Shown here piece by piece: positions 23,910 through 36,194 of a stretch of 64,000 nucleotides of DNA; the first letter of the stretch is position 1, and each line of letters starts with the position of its first letter. The translations under genes were made by a program, and so were the position numbers. This stretch comes from Calonectria ilicicola (lineage: Eukaryota; Ascomycota; Sordariomycetes; Hypocreales; Nectriaceae): assembly GCA_020809705.1 (NCBI GenBank), contig CP085827.1, positions 5,208,001 to 5,272,000 on the forward strand. Direction: 5' to 3'. The notes beneath the pieces were generated by a model, which had not been told where the DNA came from, did no database searches, and was given only the letters and a program-made list of their open reading frames with translations.

Positions 23910-26023
23910 GGTTAACCGCAGGGCTCGGGCGGTTGCCGGCGGCCAAAGTGTGGTTTCGGCGTTGTCTTGGAGTGAGGGGAGTCCACCGTCTTAATGACGT
24001 TAACGCATGGTTTCGAGCAGTGCTCGATGGTCAGGAATGTTGGAAGGGACGGATGAAGCGTAGGGAATCAGCCCATCCAAGACACCAGCTGGCGGTCAGT
24101 TGCAGTTCCAGAGCAGCTGGCAACAGATGCTGGCGGATGGAGAAACCAAAGGTGTGAGGTTTGGTGTTGGGAGAAGGAGATGAAGACCAAAATCAAATAA
24201 CAAGGCGCTTAGGATGTGATTCAGCCGACCACCGTGCTTTACATTCGCCTGTGTTTCCCCAACCCACTGACTGGGACAATGGATTTTGTGCTGGATGGGT
24301 GGTAACTCGGTGTGGATTCTAGTAAACAAACAACCGCCTAGCAACGGATTTGAGCCAGATTATTGGCTGAGATCTGCCATCCGGACCCACAAATTTCACA
24401 ACCTCCAAGCATCGACTGTTATGCAGACTGAGCGGATCAAGCCCAAACACTCTTTGGCTTTCCGTCGTTTAGAAAACTACCAATCAACCTGGCGATTCAC
24501 TGTTGCCAACTCCACTTAGTTTCTGAGAGTCTGACCATGGAGACCAGGGAATCCCAACAACAATCATTTTTATTGGCTTACTCCGAGTAGTCAGCTGGAG
24601 AGTAGGTACCATATTGTTTTTTTCTCGTTTCTGCTAGGGTAATGAGGTTCAGGGTAGCAGGCATCTTGGATTTCACACGACAACAGTGTCGGAAATCTTC
24701 TCCAGTCTCTTTGGTCTCTACGAACATAGACGCCTACAATGGTGCAGGACTAATAATAGCTTGCGATCGAGCGCTTTGATCATGTCCTTCAAATGAAATG
24801 GATATGGAATTAATGGTCTTATCCTATATTATAGACTTGGAATCATCATTCATCAGGATCACGTCCGAGCAACACACTAAAGACATCTTGACCAGGGCGA
24901 GTACCCACGTGTCATTTAACAACGACTCGCAGCATCCTCTGAGATCCAAGGCGAGCATAAAAGTGCACAATCACTGATGCTGTACGCGCTAGCTAGGTGC
25001 GTGGTACTCAACCAACAGGATGCGAACCGATCTGAGCGTTACTATCACAACCTTCTCTGATCCAGGAGATACCCTGGAGATGCTGTGAGCTACATTTATT
25101 GGTCCCAGAACATGCGGGGATGTAAACAAACATGTAGAGGTATTTTCACGCCCAACCTCGAGTGTCATGAACAAAAGAACCTAAGTGCGCTGCGAGACGT
25201 TTTGATTTCCCATTCGATACTATTCTGACTTTTTTCGGGGGAGGGGGGGGGTTAATTTTTTTTCTTAATTCTGTTCTTGGTCGGTGATGGATGAAGGGAA
25301 AAGAATAAACAGTACAAACTAACCAAGATACGGTTATTATTAAACCATTTATTTATTTTAAGCCCATTTCCCTCATGATCTTTTAGATCAGTAGTTTTTG
25401 CATCTCACTATTCACATGCATAGCCTGTAGTGTGTATCATCAAATAATCGACTGTCTGATCCGCGGATCAGATTGAGTTAGTGATCCTGGTGCTGGTGCT
25501 ACGAACAAGATTGAAGACTGCTGCACAGCGCTCTTATCCCTTATCGTGGGTGTTCGGGTTGGTGTCAGCAGCACATGCATGCCACGCAGCTGCGTCAAGG
25601 CCCGAGCTCTACAGCAAAAAAGCAAGCTGCTCAAACAGCTGCGCAAACCGTTCACAGGCGATGCACCGCTTAAAGCAGCACAGGTGGAGATGCTGAGGTT
25701 GAAGAGCTCCCAATTGCGGGCCGAGGTAGCCGTCATAGTGGACGCTTTGGGTAACTCTCAGTTTGTCACAGTGGTGGGGAATTTCATGACCTCATCGTGG
25801 TTGATGCGCTAGCAGCAATTGGCTGGGACCTGCTAACCCAATCCCCATCACCAAAAGAATCACCCAAACTTTGGATCTCCTAAAGCATATCGTCGTCGCC
25901 CACTCAATCTCCTCCCACCCCGGAACATCCGCAATCCATCCCAATCCCGCTGCGACATCCAAGTCGACCCTTGGCGACGACGTTGGAAGAAGGAAAAATC
26001 GGATCAGAGCTCTTGCGGGCATC
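23910..26023. other. Divergent promoter region between the IQGAP and DUF155 genes
   Basis: No coding region supported; the short frames lack family resemblance. It probably contains the 5' ends and promoters of the two divergently transcribed neighbours. A G-rich run followed by T-rich sequence occurs near 25238-25270, and an AT-rich segment lies near 25335-25365. Confidence 0.5.
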
Positions 26024-28042
26024 ATGGCCTCCAAGCAACGGCCCTCTGTTTTGGTATGACGCGAGTGCTCAGCGCACCATTCCCACCTTGCTCACCAGCT
26101 CCTCCTACAGGTTACAGACGCGAGAGAACGACCTGGCCAGCGACGCGCCATTCAACGCAATGATACTGGCGCTGGTCCGACTGGCTCCTCTGCCCCGATG
26201 CGATTTATGACCGTTGACAATGTTCTTCAATACAACTCCCAGATCCCCTCCGGCCAGCCTCGAGGCCCCCCAAGGCCCATCCCCCGAACTCAATCCGCTG
26301 CCTCTGCTGGTATCGGCAACCGAAGGGTTTCTAGCGGTGGTCTCCCAAACGCCCAGTCTCGAACCGGCCAACCCATGCCCTCTCGTACAACTAAGATCAG
26401 CGAGAAACTGGTCCTACTGCCCGAAACCGATGAAGGCAACGAAGATGCAGACGAAGAACTTGAGAGCGAAGCCGTTTTAGCTAGGAGGCTGCAGGACACA
26501 GAGAATCGTCCTCTTAAGGATGAGGAGCTGGACGTGCTGAAGAAGAGGGGTGGGATCCGCGGCAAGAGCTACGCTGAGAGATTGTCCAAGGTGCAGAGGA
26601 CGGAAAAGGTCAGTCGGCTGACAGCCTACTGCACAGCGCAGGCCTATAAGATTAAGCCGACGGCGGAATTCCTTCGTACAAAGCACGAGGCAAAGACGAA
26701 GCTTTACGATGACTGTTTATATGTCATCTATGCACGACCTCTCCTCAATGGTACCGACGGCTACCGCGTCCGTAGTCGACCAATCCTCAAAACACCAGGC
26801 ACAGGCAAGACGGTGCTCGATCTTGAGATTGAGCGCAGCGAGCAGCAATACCACCACCATGGCTACTTTGAAGATGATGCCTACATGGGTGCAAGCCCCG
26901 AACGTGGCTCATCTATGCCCTCGGGTTTTGGTACCTCGCCTCCCACTCACGAGGATCGCGGAAACCCATTCCACCACGACGACGACGCCTCACAGATGAA
27001 CCGACTTGCCCCTGACGCCAATAATTTCTCCGAAATGTTTGTATTTTCCTACGGCGTTGTTGTGTTCTGGAATTTCTCAGAGCACCAAGAGAAGGATATT
27101 TTGGCGGATCTCACATTCGCTGACGCTGACGCCACCTCTGAGGGTGGTCTCAGTCTGCTCACTCGCCCCCTTGACCAGGATGACTACGAGACAGAAGAGT
27201 TTCATTTCGAATACAGCGCTGATGTCAAGCGCCCCCGTGTATTCAATGACATGATTACTCTTCTACCGCGCTCCGATCATATGATTAAGCTCACCATTAG
27301 CCACGCCATTGCTCAGAGCACTCGGCTGTGCTTTTTTGAGGAGCGCATGAGTGAGACAATGTCTGATGCTCAGGATGTTCCCAAGACACTCGCACTGACC
27401 GGCGAGCTTAATATGACTCGAACCGAGATTGTGCGAATGCTGGGACGCTTGTTCAAGAGCCGAGTCGACATTAATCTATGTAAGAACCGAATCCATGCGC
27501 GATGATCTTCTAGAACATTGACTGACCTTTAAATAGCATCCAATATTCTTGACGTTCCCAATTTCTTCTGGGAATCAGAACCGACTCTGCACCCTCTTTA
27601 TGCAGCCATTCGCGAGTATCTCGAAATCGATCCTCGAATCAAGGTTCTCAATGAGCGCTGCCGCGTCTTCCTCGACCTGGCCGAGATCTTGTCCGACTCG
27701 GTTGCGTCCTCAAAGATGAGCGTCATCACCTGGATCATCATTGTCCTCATCGTCGTCAGTATCATGGTGACCACCACCGAGGTGGCCATTCGCTTCGGCA
27801 TGATGACCAAAGCCAAGAACTCACCGGCTACCATCGTGACAAGCCCCGCTGCACCTGCAGTAATGGCCGCTGCCACCGGTGGGTCGGCGCCGTTGCCCGC
27901 CAGCGACCTCGAGTTGCTCGCCCGCACCTTGGGACTGGATGCGAATGCCACGCTCAATGATGTCCGAGAGGGCATATGGGCGCTGCAAAAGGACAACGTC
28001 CGCGATGTACCTTACATGGATACATCCTACGACGAGATTTAG
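26024..28042 (+). CDS. DUF155/Rmd1-Sif2-like membrane protein
   Basis: Three exons, 26024-26053, 26111-27479 and 27537-28042, encode 634 residues. The short first exon MASKQRPSVL joins VTDARERPGQRR across a 57-bp intron, and the second intron (27480-27536) joins VDINL to SSNILDVPNFFW. The N-terminal half is disordered. The central part carries the DUF155 signature (RLTAYCTAQAYKI..., MFVFSYGVVVFWNFSEHQEKDIL, FFEERMSETMSDAQDVPKTLA). The C-terminus has one transmembrane helix near residues 530-552 (VITWIIIVLIVVSIMV). Family members include yeast Rmd1/Rmd8, S. pombe Sif2/Sif3 and mitochondrial RMND1; the longer cytosolic type with a C-terminal anchor fits Rmd1/Sif2, a poorly understood group linked to meiotic nuclear division. 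An ATG at 26198 gives a shorter in-frame start, but the spliced version extends the frame without stops. Confidence 0.85.
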
Positions 28043-28732
28043 TCACTGGACCGGCTTGGATTCCTACTTTTCTTTTGTACTTGATTTCTCGCATAGCACG
28101 GCGCACAGTGGGGTTTTCCTTTTTCGAATTAGACGAGGGTTGGTTGGCTGTTTGTCTGGACATAATTCGTATAATATTCCTCCTTGTGTATTCATTGGCG
28201 CTGTTCGTGCATGTCTTCTACATTGCTCCATAGGCCCGCACCTTTAACTGGAATACTTAGCTCGATAAAAAAACAGGCCTATTTTATGCTCTTCTACTTA
28301 ACTAACTTGTTTTGGTAACGAACGCAAGTCACAATCATATAATTAAACCAGCAACAGTACAGTGAAGTTAATAATGGTTTTCTATTGGTTTCAAGATAAA
28401 CGAACCCTATCCAGATAGAAGTATAAAAGAAAAAACTAATGGGATTTGGTAATAATTAGGCAGAGACTGAGTCTACCTCTTTCCGAGAGCTATAGTTCCA
28501 TGATCATAACTAGAACGCCTCGTCGACCACCGTCAGGTGCGGGGAACGCCATATAATATTAATAACACTGGTAAACATGCGCAATCGACCTGTGGAACAG
28601 CGTCCTAAGCAGGTCTCTAACTCAAGTCACCGAGGTGAAGCCACCTCTTTGTCCCCTCATGCCCATCTATAAGAAGTCGTGTATTAAGAAAAATAAAAAG
28701 ACAAGAATTTACTTTTCGTTTCGACGGACGCA
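28043..28732. other. Convergent intergenic region
   Basis: Lies between the 3' ends of the DUF155 gene and the transporter. AT-rich in parts; no gene, repeat or RNA recognised. Confidence 0.5.
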
Positions 28733-30003
28733 TTACCGGCCGTTCTGCTGAATGGGCTTGTAGGCGGCATCCTTGGCCTTCTTGGCCTTGTTGTCGAGCT
28801 CGGCCTTGCTGTAGATAGCAGCACCAAGCATTGTTACAGCCATGCCAGCACCGTTGAGAAGGTCAATGGTGACATCGAAGAGGACAATACCCAGAGCAAC
28901 AGTCAAACACTGCTTGAGGTTACCGCACACAGTCATTGTGAGGGCACCGGCCAGCTTGTTGGTGTTGAAGGAAGCGATGTTGAGGAGCAGAGCGAGGAAA
29001 CCATTGCCGAAAAGGGAAGCAAAGGCAGGTGGGAGAGAAATATCGCCGGAGGTCATGAGCTTGTGGAAACCGCTGAGCTCGCCGGTAGCGGTAGCACAGG
29101 CCAGAGCCTGGAGAGCGGCAAGAGGAGACATGCGCATGAGGAACTCAATGGGAGGCAGAGCGAGCGAGCCGGTCATGAATCGGTTGGTAACAACCGTCTA
29201 GGAACTGTTAGCGACAGGGTATGTAATATTGGACAAGGGTACGTACCTTGAGGGCGGCCAAGATAACGCCAAGAATGGTAAGGAGGAAACCGGCGTCTGT
29301 GAAGCTCATCTCGCCCAGAGTGGTCATGGCGGCGCCAATAATGAGAGGAAGCAAGGAAAGGTAAGTCATGGTGCTGTAAGTACGGCTGTACCAGATGCGG
29401 TAGATGAGGATGGTGAAGATCGGGCAAAGCATGCGCATGGTCTGGTAGAAGGGGACGGAGACCATGGCGAGCGACAAGTTCGAAACGGCGATGTTGGCAG
29501 TGAACAGGGCGCTGAAAGCGACCAGGGCGAGGTTCTCACGACGACCCAGTCGCGACAGCTTGAAGTAGCCCAACTGCATCATGCTCCAGGTACCGGCGCT
29601 CGCGAAGGCGGCATGGAGGAAAGTCAAGAGCCACGGGAAGTGGAACTGCGGCGCAGCCGAGCCTACGTCAGCATGGGGTTCATGATCGGCACAACGGCAC
29701 CAACAAACTCAGCGCTAGACCGCATGGTTTGAGGCTCGCATTGGGGGGAACGGGCAAAAATGTGCTTACCATGCTGAGGACCAGCTTGTTGTAGAGGGTC
29801 AGAAGTAGTGAGAAAAAGAAGTAGGTGCCCAGCCAGCCGAACTTGACTGTGCTGGGAATCGAGTACTCGTGATCGAGGTTCTGGTCCTTCGGGGCGTCGG
29901 CGTGGCTGACATTGTTCTCGAGGTCCTGCTCGTTCTTAGCCTCAAGTTCTCTCTCCTCCGAGGTAAGGAGAGGAACGGGCTCCTCGGAATTGGTGCGAGC
30001 CAT
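28733..30003 (-). CDS. Triose-phosphate/nucleotide-sugar transporter family protein (TPT)
   Basis: Three exons, 29770-30003, 29247-29645 and 28733-29197, give 365 residues; introns are 29646-29769 (124 bp) and 29198-29246 (49 bp). After an acidic cytosolic N-terminus, about ten hydrophobic helices follow, starting at WLGTYFFFSLLLTLYNKLVL. Typical TPT features are NLSLAMVSVPFYQTMRML and LILAALK|TVVTNRFMTGS-like sequence around the second junction, with a C-terminal helix GMAVTMLGAAIYSKAE that ends in a basic tail. The family (drug/metabolite transporter superfamily) exchanges phosphorylated sugars or nucleotide sugars, normally at Golgi or ER membranes. The substrate cannot be told from sequence. 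The acceptor at 29646 was chosen because it gives the conserved KLVLSM|FHFPWLLTF junction; the nearer TAG at 29663 would break the frame. Confidence 0.85.
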
Positions 30004-33000
30004 GGCGCTTGGGGGGTTCGATGCAAGTTGGAATGAGTGTCGCCTAAGCAAGTTGGGTAGTCGTAATCGTCGTTAAAGTCGTCGGGCCAAGAGCATACTC
30101 TGGTTACGGCAGCGCGCGAATGATCGAACGAACCAAGAGTGTGCGTCGTCGAACTGCTGGTACAGACGGCGAAGTGGTTGGCGAGGGGTCGTGAAGGTGG
30201 ACAAGTTGGAAGTCGGAAATTGAAGGTGCACTGAACAGGAAGAAAACGGCCGGGGAAGGGAGGAAAGAAGTGAGTGATTGGGCCAAAAAAAATGAAACAC
30301 GAGCCAAGTCCGACAGGAGCCACGCGTCCACTCAAAGTCGACGAGGGAGGCTGCGATGCGATGCGAGATGCGATGCAAGCACTGGCACAGTTCAGACCAA
30401 AGCACGAACCAACTGATTCGGTCTGAATATAAAATAAAAACGTTTACGAGGAAAAGGGAAAGCGAGAAGAGATGGAGGGAGGGTCAAGAAGAAAAGGAGG
30501 GGAAAGGGTAGGTAGAAAGGAGCCCAGGGTTGGGATGCACGCCGAGCAATCCGCGGAAAGCACTGGCTCGTTGTGGGTTTGCAGCGTCAGCAGTGCTGGG
30601 GATTAGGGAGGGGGGGACCTGGACGGCGCTAACATGCGCGGAAAGATACTTTTGCCATTGCGGATAATGTGTGGCGTCTCAGGTCGCCCCAGCCAAAGGC
30701 ACCGTTTCAGCAAAGTACTGCTGCCAGCATTACCGGGAATTAGTGCATGCCCCGAGACCGGGCGCGAGCCTTGGCGGCTTGGCGTACGTCGTCAGTCGCT
30801 GCCGCTGGCCGACGAATGCTGGGCAGAGGGCGCCAAGTGGACAGGGGACGTGGGCTTGACGAGGACTGATGGGGACTGACGAGGGCAAGACGAGAGCGAC
30901 GCAAAAATGATTCGTACGCAGACTTCGTATTGTACATGGGGAGTCATCATGAACACGACCACAGCCACAGCATTGGTGTCAGGGTCCGATGGCGAAATCA
31001 ATCAAATTCTTGGCTTTGATCCTTCTTCCTTTTTTTTTTGCCCTCTTCTTTCTTTTTTTTTTTCTCCCTTTGCTTATGCTTTCTAAGTTTTGGAAGAGCA
31101 CTCAAACTGCGGCTCCCGCAGTCTGGTATTACGGACATTAATCTGGGTCCGTCATCAAAGCGGCTTTCAAGCCTCATTCTAAGGGGGGATGTCTTCTTCG
31201 CCTCGCAATCCAATCACTATTCACTGATGGCTTCTAAAAGGGGACGTGTTCTTCCAAGCGAACTTCGAGGCTGCCTCCTGTGGCTCTTGTGGCATTAACG
31301 CTGCGTGCTTAGGTCACATTTGAGTCGTGAAGAAAAAAAAGGGGGCGGAGGATCGTGGGTCCCACCAATCCCTCTTTGTACCACTGAAATCCCACTAAGC
31401 CGCCACTGGGACCAATCAGACGACACCTGGCTGCCTTCTCAATATCAATCTCAGCACTAGGCCAGGTCATTTGTCTTGACATGGAATGGGATCCCCAGCG
31501 CCTTAGCATTGGAAAACGCCACATGGTAGAATTAATCAGTCAGCCCCAACTTCAGCTTTCCACGCGCTATCGTTTCGTGCATTTAGTTGTTGAGCAAAAA
31601 AAAATTCCATTCTTACGCGTCATGTTTATATCAAAAGGGGTCAAACGAGACTCCAGAAATCCTAATTGCTGCCGATCTTTCGTGCCAAGACCCCGTTTTC
31701 TCAAGCTGTAACATGGCTTTGGACGGATTGTCACATGGCCGACGGATGGCCACTAGTCGTTCGACGCCCATTTTGTGGCTCCAAGCACAACGCGTGAGAG
31801 CAGTCACGAGATGCCGGCTAGCTTGCATCAAGATGGCAGGCGGTGGCCGAGGCAGAGGCGTCCGACGACCCGGATTGTGAATTTCAATCTATGATTGTTG
31901 AGACGGAACAAGTACCAACTGTGGCTAACTCCCACGGTCATGCCACTGACGGCGACCGCGGGATCCTGGTTTGATCAATCGCAATCGGGCTGGCAATGGA
32001 TTTTACCGCACCACATCAGCCACAGATCTTTCCATAATAGGGGCAGTGGATTCAATAGTCAATAAAAAAATAAAACGTCGCTTCATCTCCCTCGATAGTG
32101 TAATTTGTAGCGTTATGTTAGTGCCCCCCGATTTTGGCGGACAACAGGTCTTGTTGGGGCCTAGATCGATCGTTGGCCTGGTTTTTTTTTTTTGTTCCTT
32201 TTTTTTGCTTTCGGGTTCCTGACCTACCACATGCGCAGATTTTAACTTACGCGTATTCAGCTCTTGTACGCGCATCAGGAGTGTCTCGGCAAGGATCCTC
32301 ACTTGCGTCGGAAAGCTGTCAGATCCAGCATCCTTCCACCAATGATCTGTGCCAGGGGCAAAATGATGTCAGCCATGGGAAACATGGCGAATCTAAAAAA
32401 GGCTCTCAATCTGTGACTGTGATGATGTGGAAGGCCGACGGCAATGGAGCTCATCATGTAGAGAGACTGAAGTTCCTGTGAGCTGAACCCCCACTGTGTT
32501 CATTTCCCTGCTGGGTCACCATGGGCCATGGGCCTCAAGCCGGGGCTTTCAACATGCATGCCCCTAGCGCTATCGCTAAACGATAGAGGTAATTGGTGTC
32601 GGCCGATAGCTCCGGACTCCAGTTCAGGCCCAGTTGCTGTTGTTGGGAGCTCCGGGTCGACTTGGACGCGTGGCTGTCAGGGATGGTTCTTATGTAACTT
32701 TAGCGAAAATTATTAAGGTGGCTGCGCCGCCCACTCTGGTTGGCACACCAGGTCATTCTTTCTAATTTTCTGTTCTGGCCTCAATATGTCTAAGGTGGCA
32801 TTGTGATTGGAGCCTCGTGACGGACGTGACGGGTGCGCCCGACCGAACATGTCTTGTCCGTCGATCTTCGGTGATGTTGTGAATCATGCTGCATGGAAAT
32901 GAGGACCAGCTGCAACTAGCTGGTTGCCGAGTAGCAGCACACTCACCGGTTCGTAGTGCACTAGTAATGTCAAGGCGCATTGATTGTTTCATGGTTTTCT

Positions 33001-36000
33001 GGTCTGCTACTGGCTCCAGGATTTTGAGGCGCGTATTGACTCCAATACATTGTTTGTGATGGCAAACTTGACAATCACGGACATGTTTGTGATTATTCGG
33101 CGGTCTATCGTCCGATCACCAAGACGACAATTTCCAAGTTTTCTAGCTTGCGCAGATAGATTGTTGAATGAAACAGTCTTGCGAAAAAGAAAGAAAAAAT
33201 TGGTGATGTGATGTTTGTAAACATGCATGGAATAAACATCAACTGACTCGTTAGCAAGTGTGGGCGGATGTAATGCATAAAGTGCGACAATGGTGGACGG
33301 CCGGTTTTGTGACAGGCCTGTTTCTTGGCTACCTAGTTAGCATGTATGAGATGAAATTAGTGCAAAAAATTTCACAGCAAAAAACAAGGAACAAGAGCAT
33401 GGGGCGTCACAAATCCGCTCACGTGATTGCGGTTCCTCAATTCCTCAATTCCACAATTCCTCAACTAATCTGACGGCCCGAATGATTATGCGGTAGTCAC
33501 AATTGTGATTAGTTGGAAACTTGTGATTGGAATATCAATTTGCCGGCCTTAGTTGCCTCTCCGAAAGTGTCAGTTGGCTCCACTCCTTTGGTTTGTCACA
33601 TTGACTAATGTGGGAGGGCCTTGAAAAAAATCTGCAGTCAATTAAGTCAACTGTCAAAAGTGGACATAGTCTGGATGTCAACGGATCGGACTGGATGCCA
33701 CCGCATGCGGTCCCATCCTAAAATGCTTGACATCACCAGCCAGTCACTTGGCAGCGGGAATGCAAGGCATCAAGATGGAGGGAGGGTGGAGGAACTTGGG
33801 GATGGGTGCACGACGGGGGGATGAGAAGAGACGAACGAACTCGATGGACCGGGCCGCGAGCTTGGAACTTCTGGAATTCCCCAGGATTCAGGCCTTCAGT
33901 GCCCAAAGTGCCCACTGCGCAGCGTCGGCGAGCGGCTTCACTCGTAGCCGGACGGGGACGGGGACGGACGGGGAAGACGGAGGGTGGCCGGGGCAGACCG
34001 GGATCTCTCCACATCAGCCCTACCCCCATCATTTTCAATCCCAAACTCGGGCACCGGCGCTACGTAATTTCTACCACCTGGAGGGAACCTTTTAGTCCCC
34101 GCGGTTAGCCCCCGCGATCCCGCCGTCCCGCTAATCTTTGTCTACCCCTCCACTCGAGCCACTCGAGACGACAGACATTGTCTTGTTGGGTCTTGATAAC
34201 GAAAAGGATGCGAAAGGAGTTGGCTTCGCCGACGACCGTCACTTGACCGGCCAGTCCCGGATGCAAAGAAGCAACGAGAACAAGGGGGGTAACGCTTCGC
34301 CCCCCCCTGCAACAGCAGCCCAGTCACGCACTGCGGGAGTTGCAACCCCGACCAGACAATACCCATGTGCCGAGGGTTTTAGCATCGACAACCATTATGG
34401 TAGGGTAAAACTGGCTGGCTTGCTGCACACAACATCGTGTTCAACGGCGGACAGCACATAGCGAGGCTGGCACCGGTGGATAGGTGAGTCACGCTTTCTG
34501 ACATTTCCCTGCAGTTTCTCCGTGACATGTTGTTAATTCTGGAGCCGTCAAGCTGTTTCGCCAGAGGCCCCCAAGGTTCCCTGGGCTTGTGGGATGAATA
34601 GGATGTGTGGCCAAAAAAAAGTAAGGGCATTAATAACCTGGGCTGGCAGGACAATGCGCAGGGCCACGGCGCGGCATGGGCCCGAGCCGACGGGCGTGGA
34701 AACGCGCCGACCCTCCCTCCCTCCTTCTCTTTTGGCAGTTGTGGGTGATTCCCTCCGAGAAGTGAGGTATCCCGCCGAGCCGTGCGGACCATTTCTGACC
34801 AGGGCGAACCCCCCCTTTCATTGCCCATTGACACACACGGCGTTGTAGGCAGCGCAAAAATAGAGGCCGCGTGAACATTTTTTTGAGGATTGTCGTTGAG
34901 GAATTGGGGGCCAAACCCACTGGCTGCCTGCTTCCCATCCCTCCTTTATGCGCAGTTGTGCATCTTCCTCCTGCCTCGCCGGCTGCACAGCCCCTAGTGC
35001 AGCCAATGGAGGAAGACGTAGGACTTGTTCCCGGTCCAAGGGGGGAAGGTGATGGTGGGAGGCAGAGCGGAGGCGTAGTCGGCTGAGGCGTGGGATTGGG
35101 CAGCTCCCGTCACCATTGGGCATTGGTGTTGGCGTCGCAACGCCTTTTTTCGACTTTGCGCACGCCGCACCGCCGGGATGTGTGCGCGCGACCCAGTTTC
35201 CATTTGCCTTCTCCGTCCAATCGATGTACCCCATACCTCGCCCGTCACTCACCGGGATCCATTTTGCAGCAGCAAAATAGAAAATGTCCACTCCCTCGGG
35301 GCCAGAGATGGGCCATCCGCGGCCTAGGCCACGAGCTAAGCCAAGGGTCCCCTCCTGGCGTCGTGCCGGAAGGCGGTATCAGTTACCAAGCCGGTGACTC
35401 CTTCGTCATCGCCGTCATGGTCCGCCAGAAGGTAGAAAAAAAAAAAAATTGAGACAAGCACAGCAGAGCAAGGATGCGTACACGCACAAAGCACCAGCGC
35501 ACACGCACCAACATCTCATCTCACATCCAACCGAGAAACAGGTAAAAGAGACAATACCCCCTTCCCTCATGCGGGAGGCGTTTCGACGTTAGTTTGAGCG
35601 TGTCCGTTCGTCAAGTCAAAGAGTCGGTGTTGTCCGCCTTTTCGTTACCTGGTCTCCCCCCTCCGCCCCTCCCATTCTAGACGGGCTTTTTTTTTTTTTT
35701 ATCCCTCCCACACCCGACAGTTGATAAAATTATCAACCCGACACCTTTTTTTTTCCTTTTTGCTTGCAGCCCGATCTCATTTCCCGTTGCTCACACACAC
35801 CCACACAAAAGGGATTTTTTAAAACCCTGGTCACCCTTTCCCCCCCTCCGCGGGCACGTTTCGCATCAAACAGAGGAAAACTCTGCCTCCTCACCGAGTC
35901 TGAGTCATTCTGCATGCTGAGCCCTCTTGCCCTTATATACCCGCTGCCCCCCATTTTTGCGCTTGTCGCCCTACCACTCCAAATTCGTTTCTGGCTCGCC

Positions 36001-36194
36001 TAACTCCCGCTCCCGCTACCACCCAACCCTGAGGCCTGCTCCAGCGCCCTCTCGCAATTCGCCCGCGTTATCTTACTTCCTGCCAGACCACTGTGTCGTT
36101 GGGCAGCGCTGCATCGCAGTATTAGGACAATACCGAATCACCTGTAAACACAACATCGTCGCTTTCTTGCGGGTAAACCCTCGCAGCCGTCGCA
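30004..36194. other. 6.2-kb region without recognisable genes
   Basis: Separates the transporter 5' end from the coiled-coil gene. No frame shows family resemblance. Contents include a GCGATGC-rich stretch near 30354-30378, T-rich tracts near 31028-31075 and 32180-32210, a TTCCTCAAT-type short tandem near 33434-33466, a GGGGACG-type run near 33950-33978 and CT-rich sequence from about 35600 leading into the next gene. It probably holds long promoter or leader sequence. Confidence 0.5.
35933..35940 (+). promoter_or_regulatory. TATA-like box upstream of the coiled-coil gene
   Basis: TTATATAC lies about 255 bp before the ATG at 36195, within the pyrimidine-rich leader. A plausible core promoter; no start site is provable. 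Confidence 0.35.

Noticed and set aside
23792..32615. Identical 16-mer CGGCCGATAGCTCCGG near 23791 (IQGAP coding) and near 32600 (intergenic)
   Set aside because: A single shared 16-mer in 64 kb on two strands is close to chance and no extension is visible.
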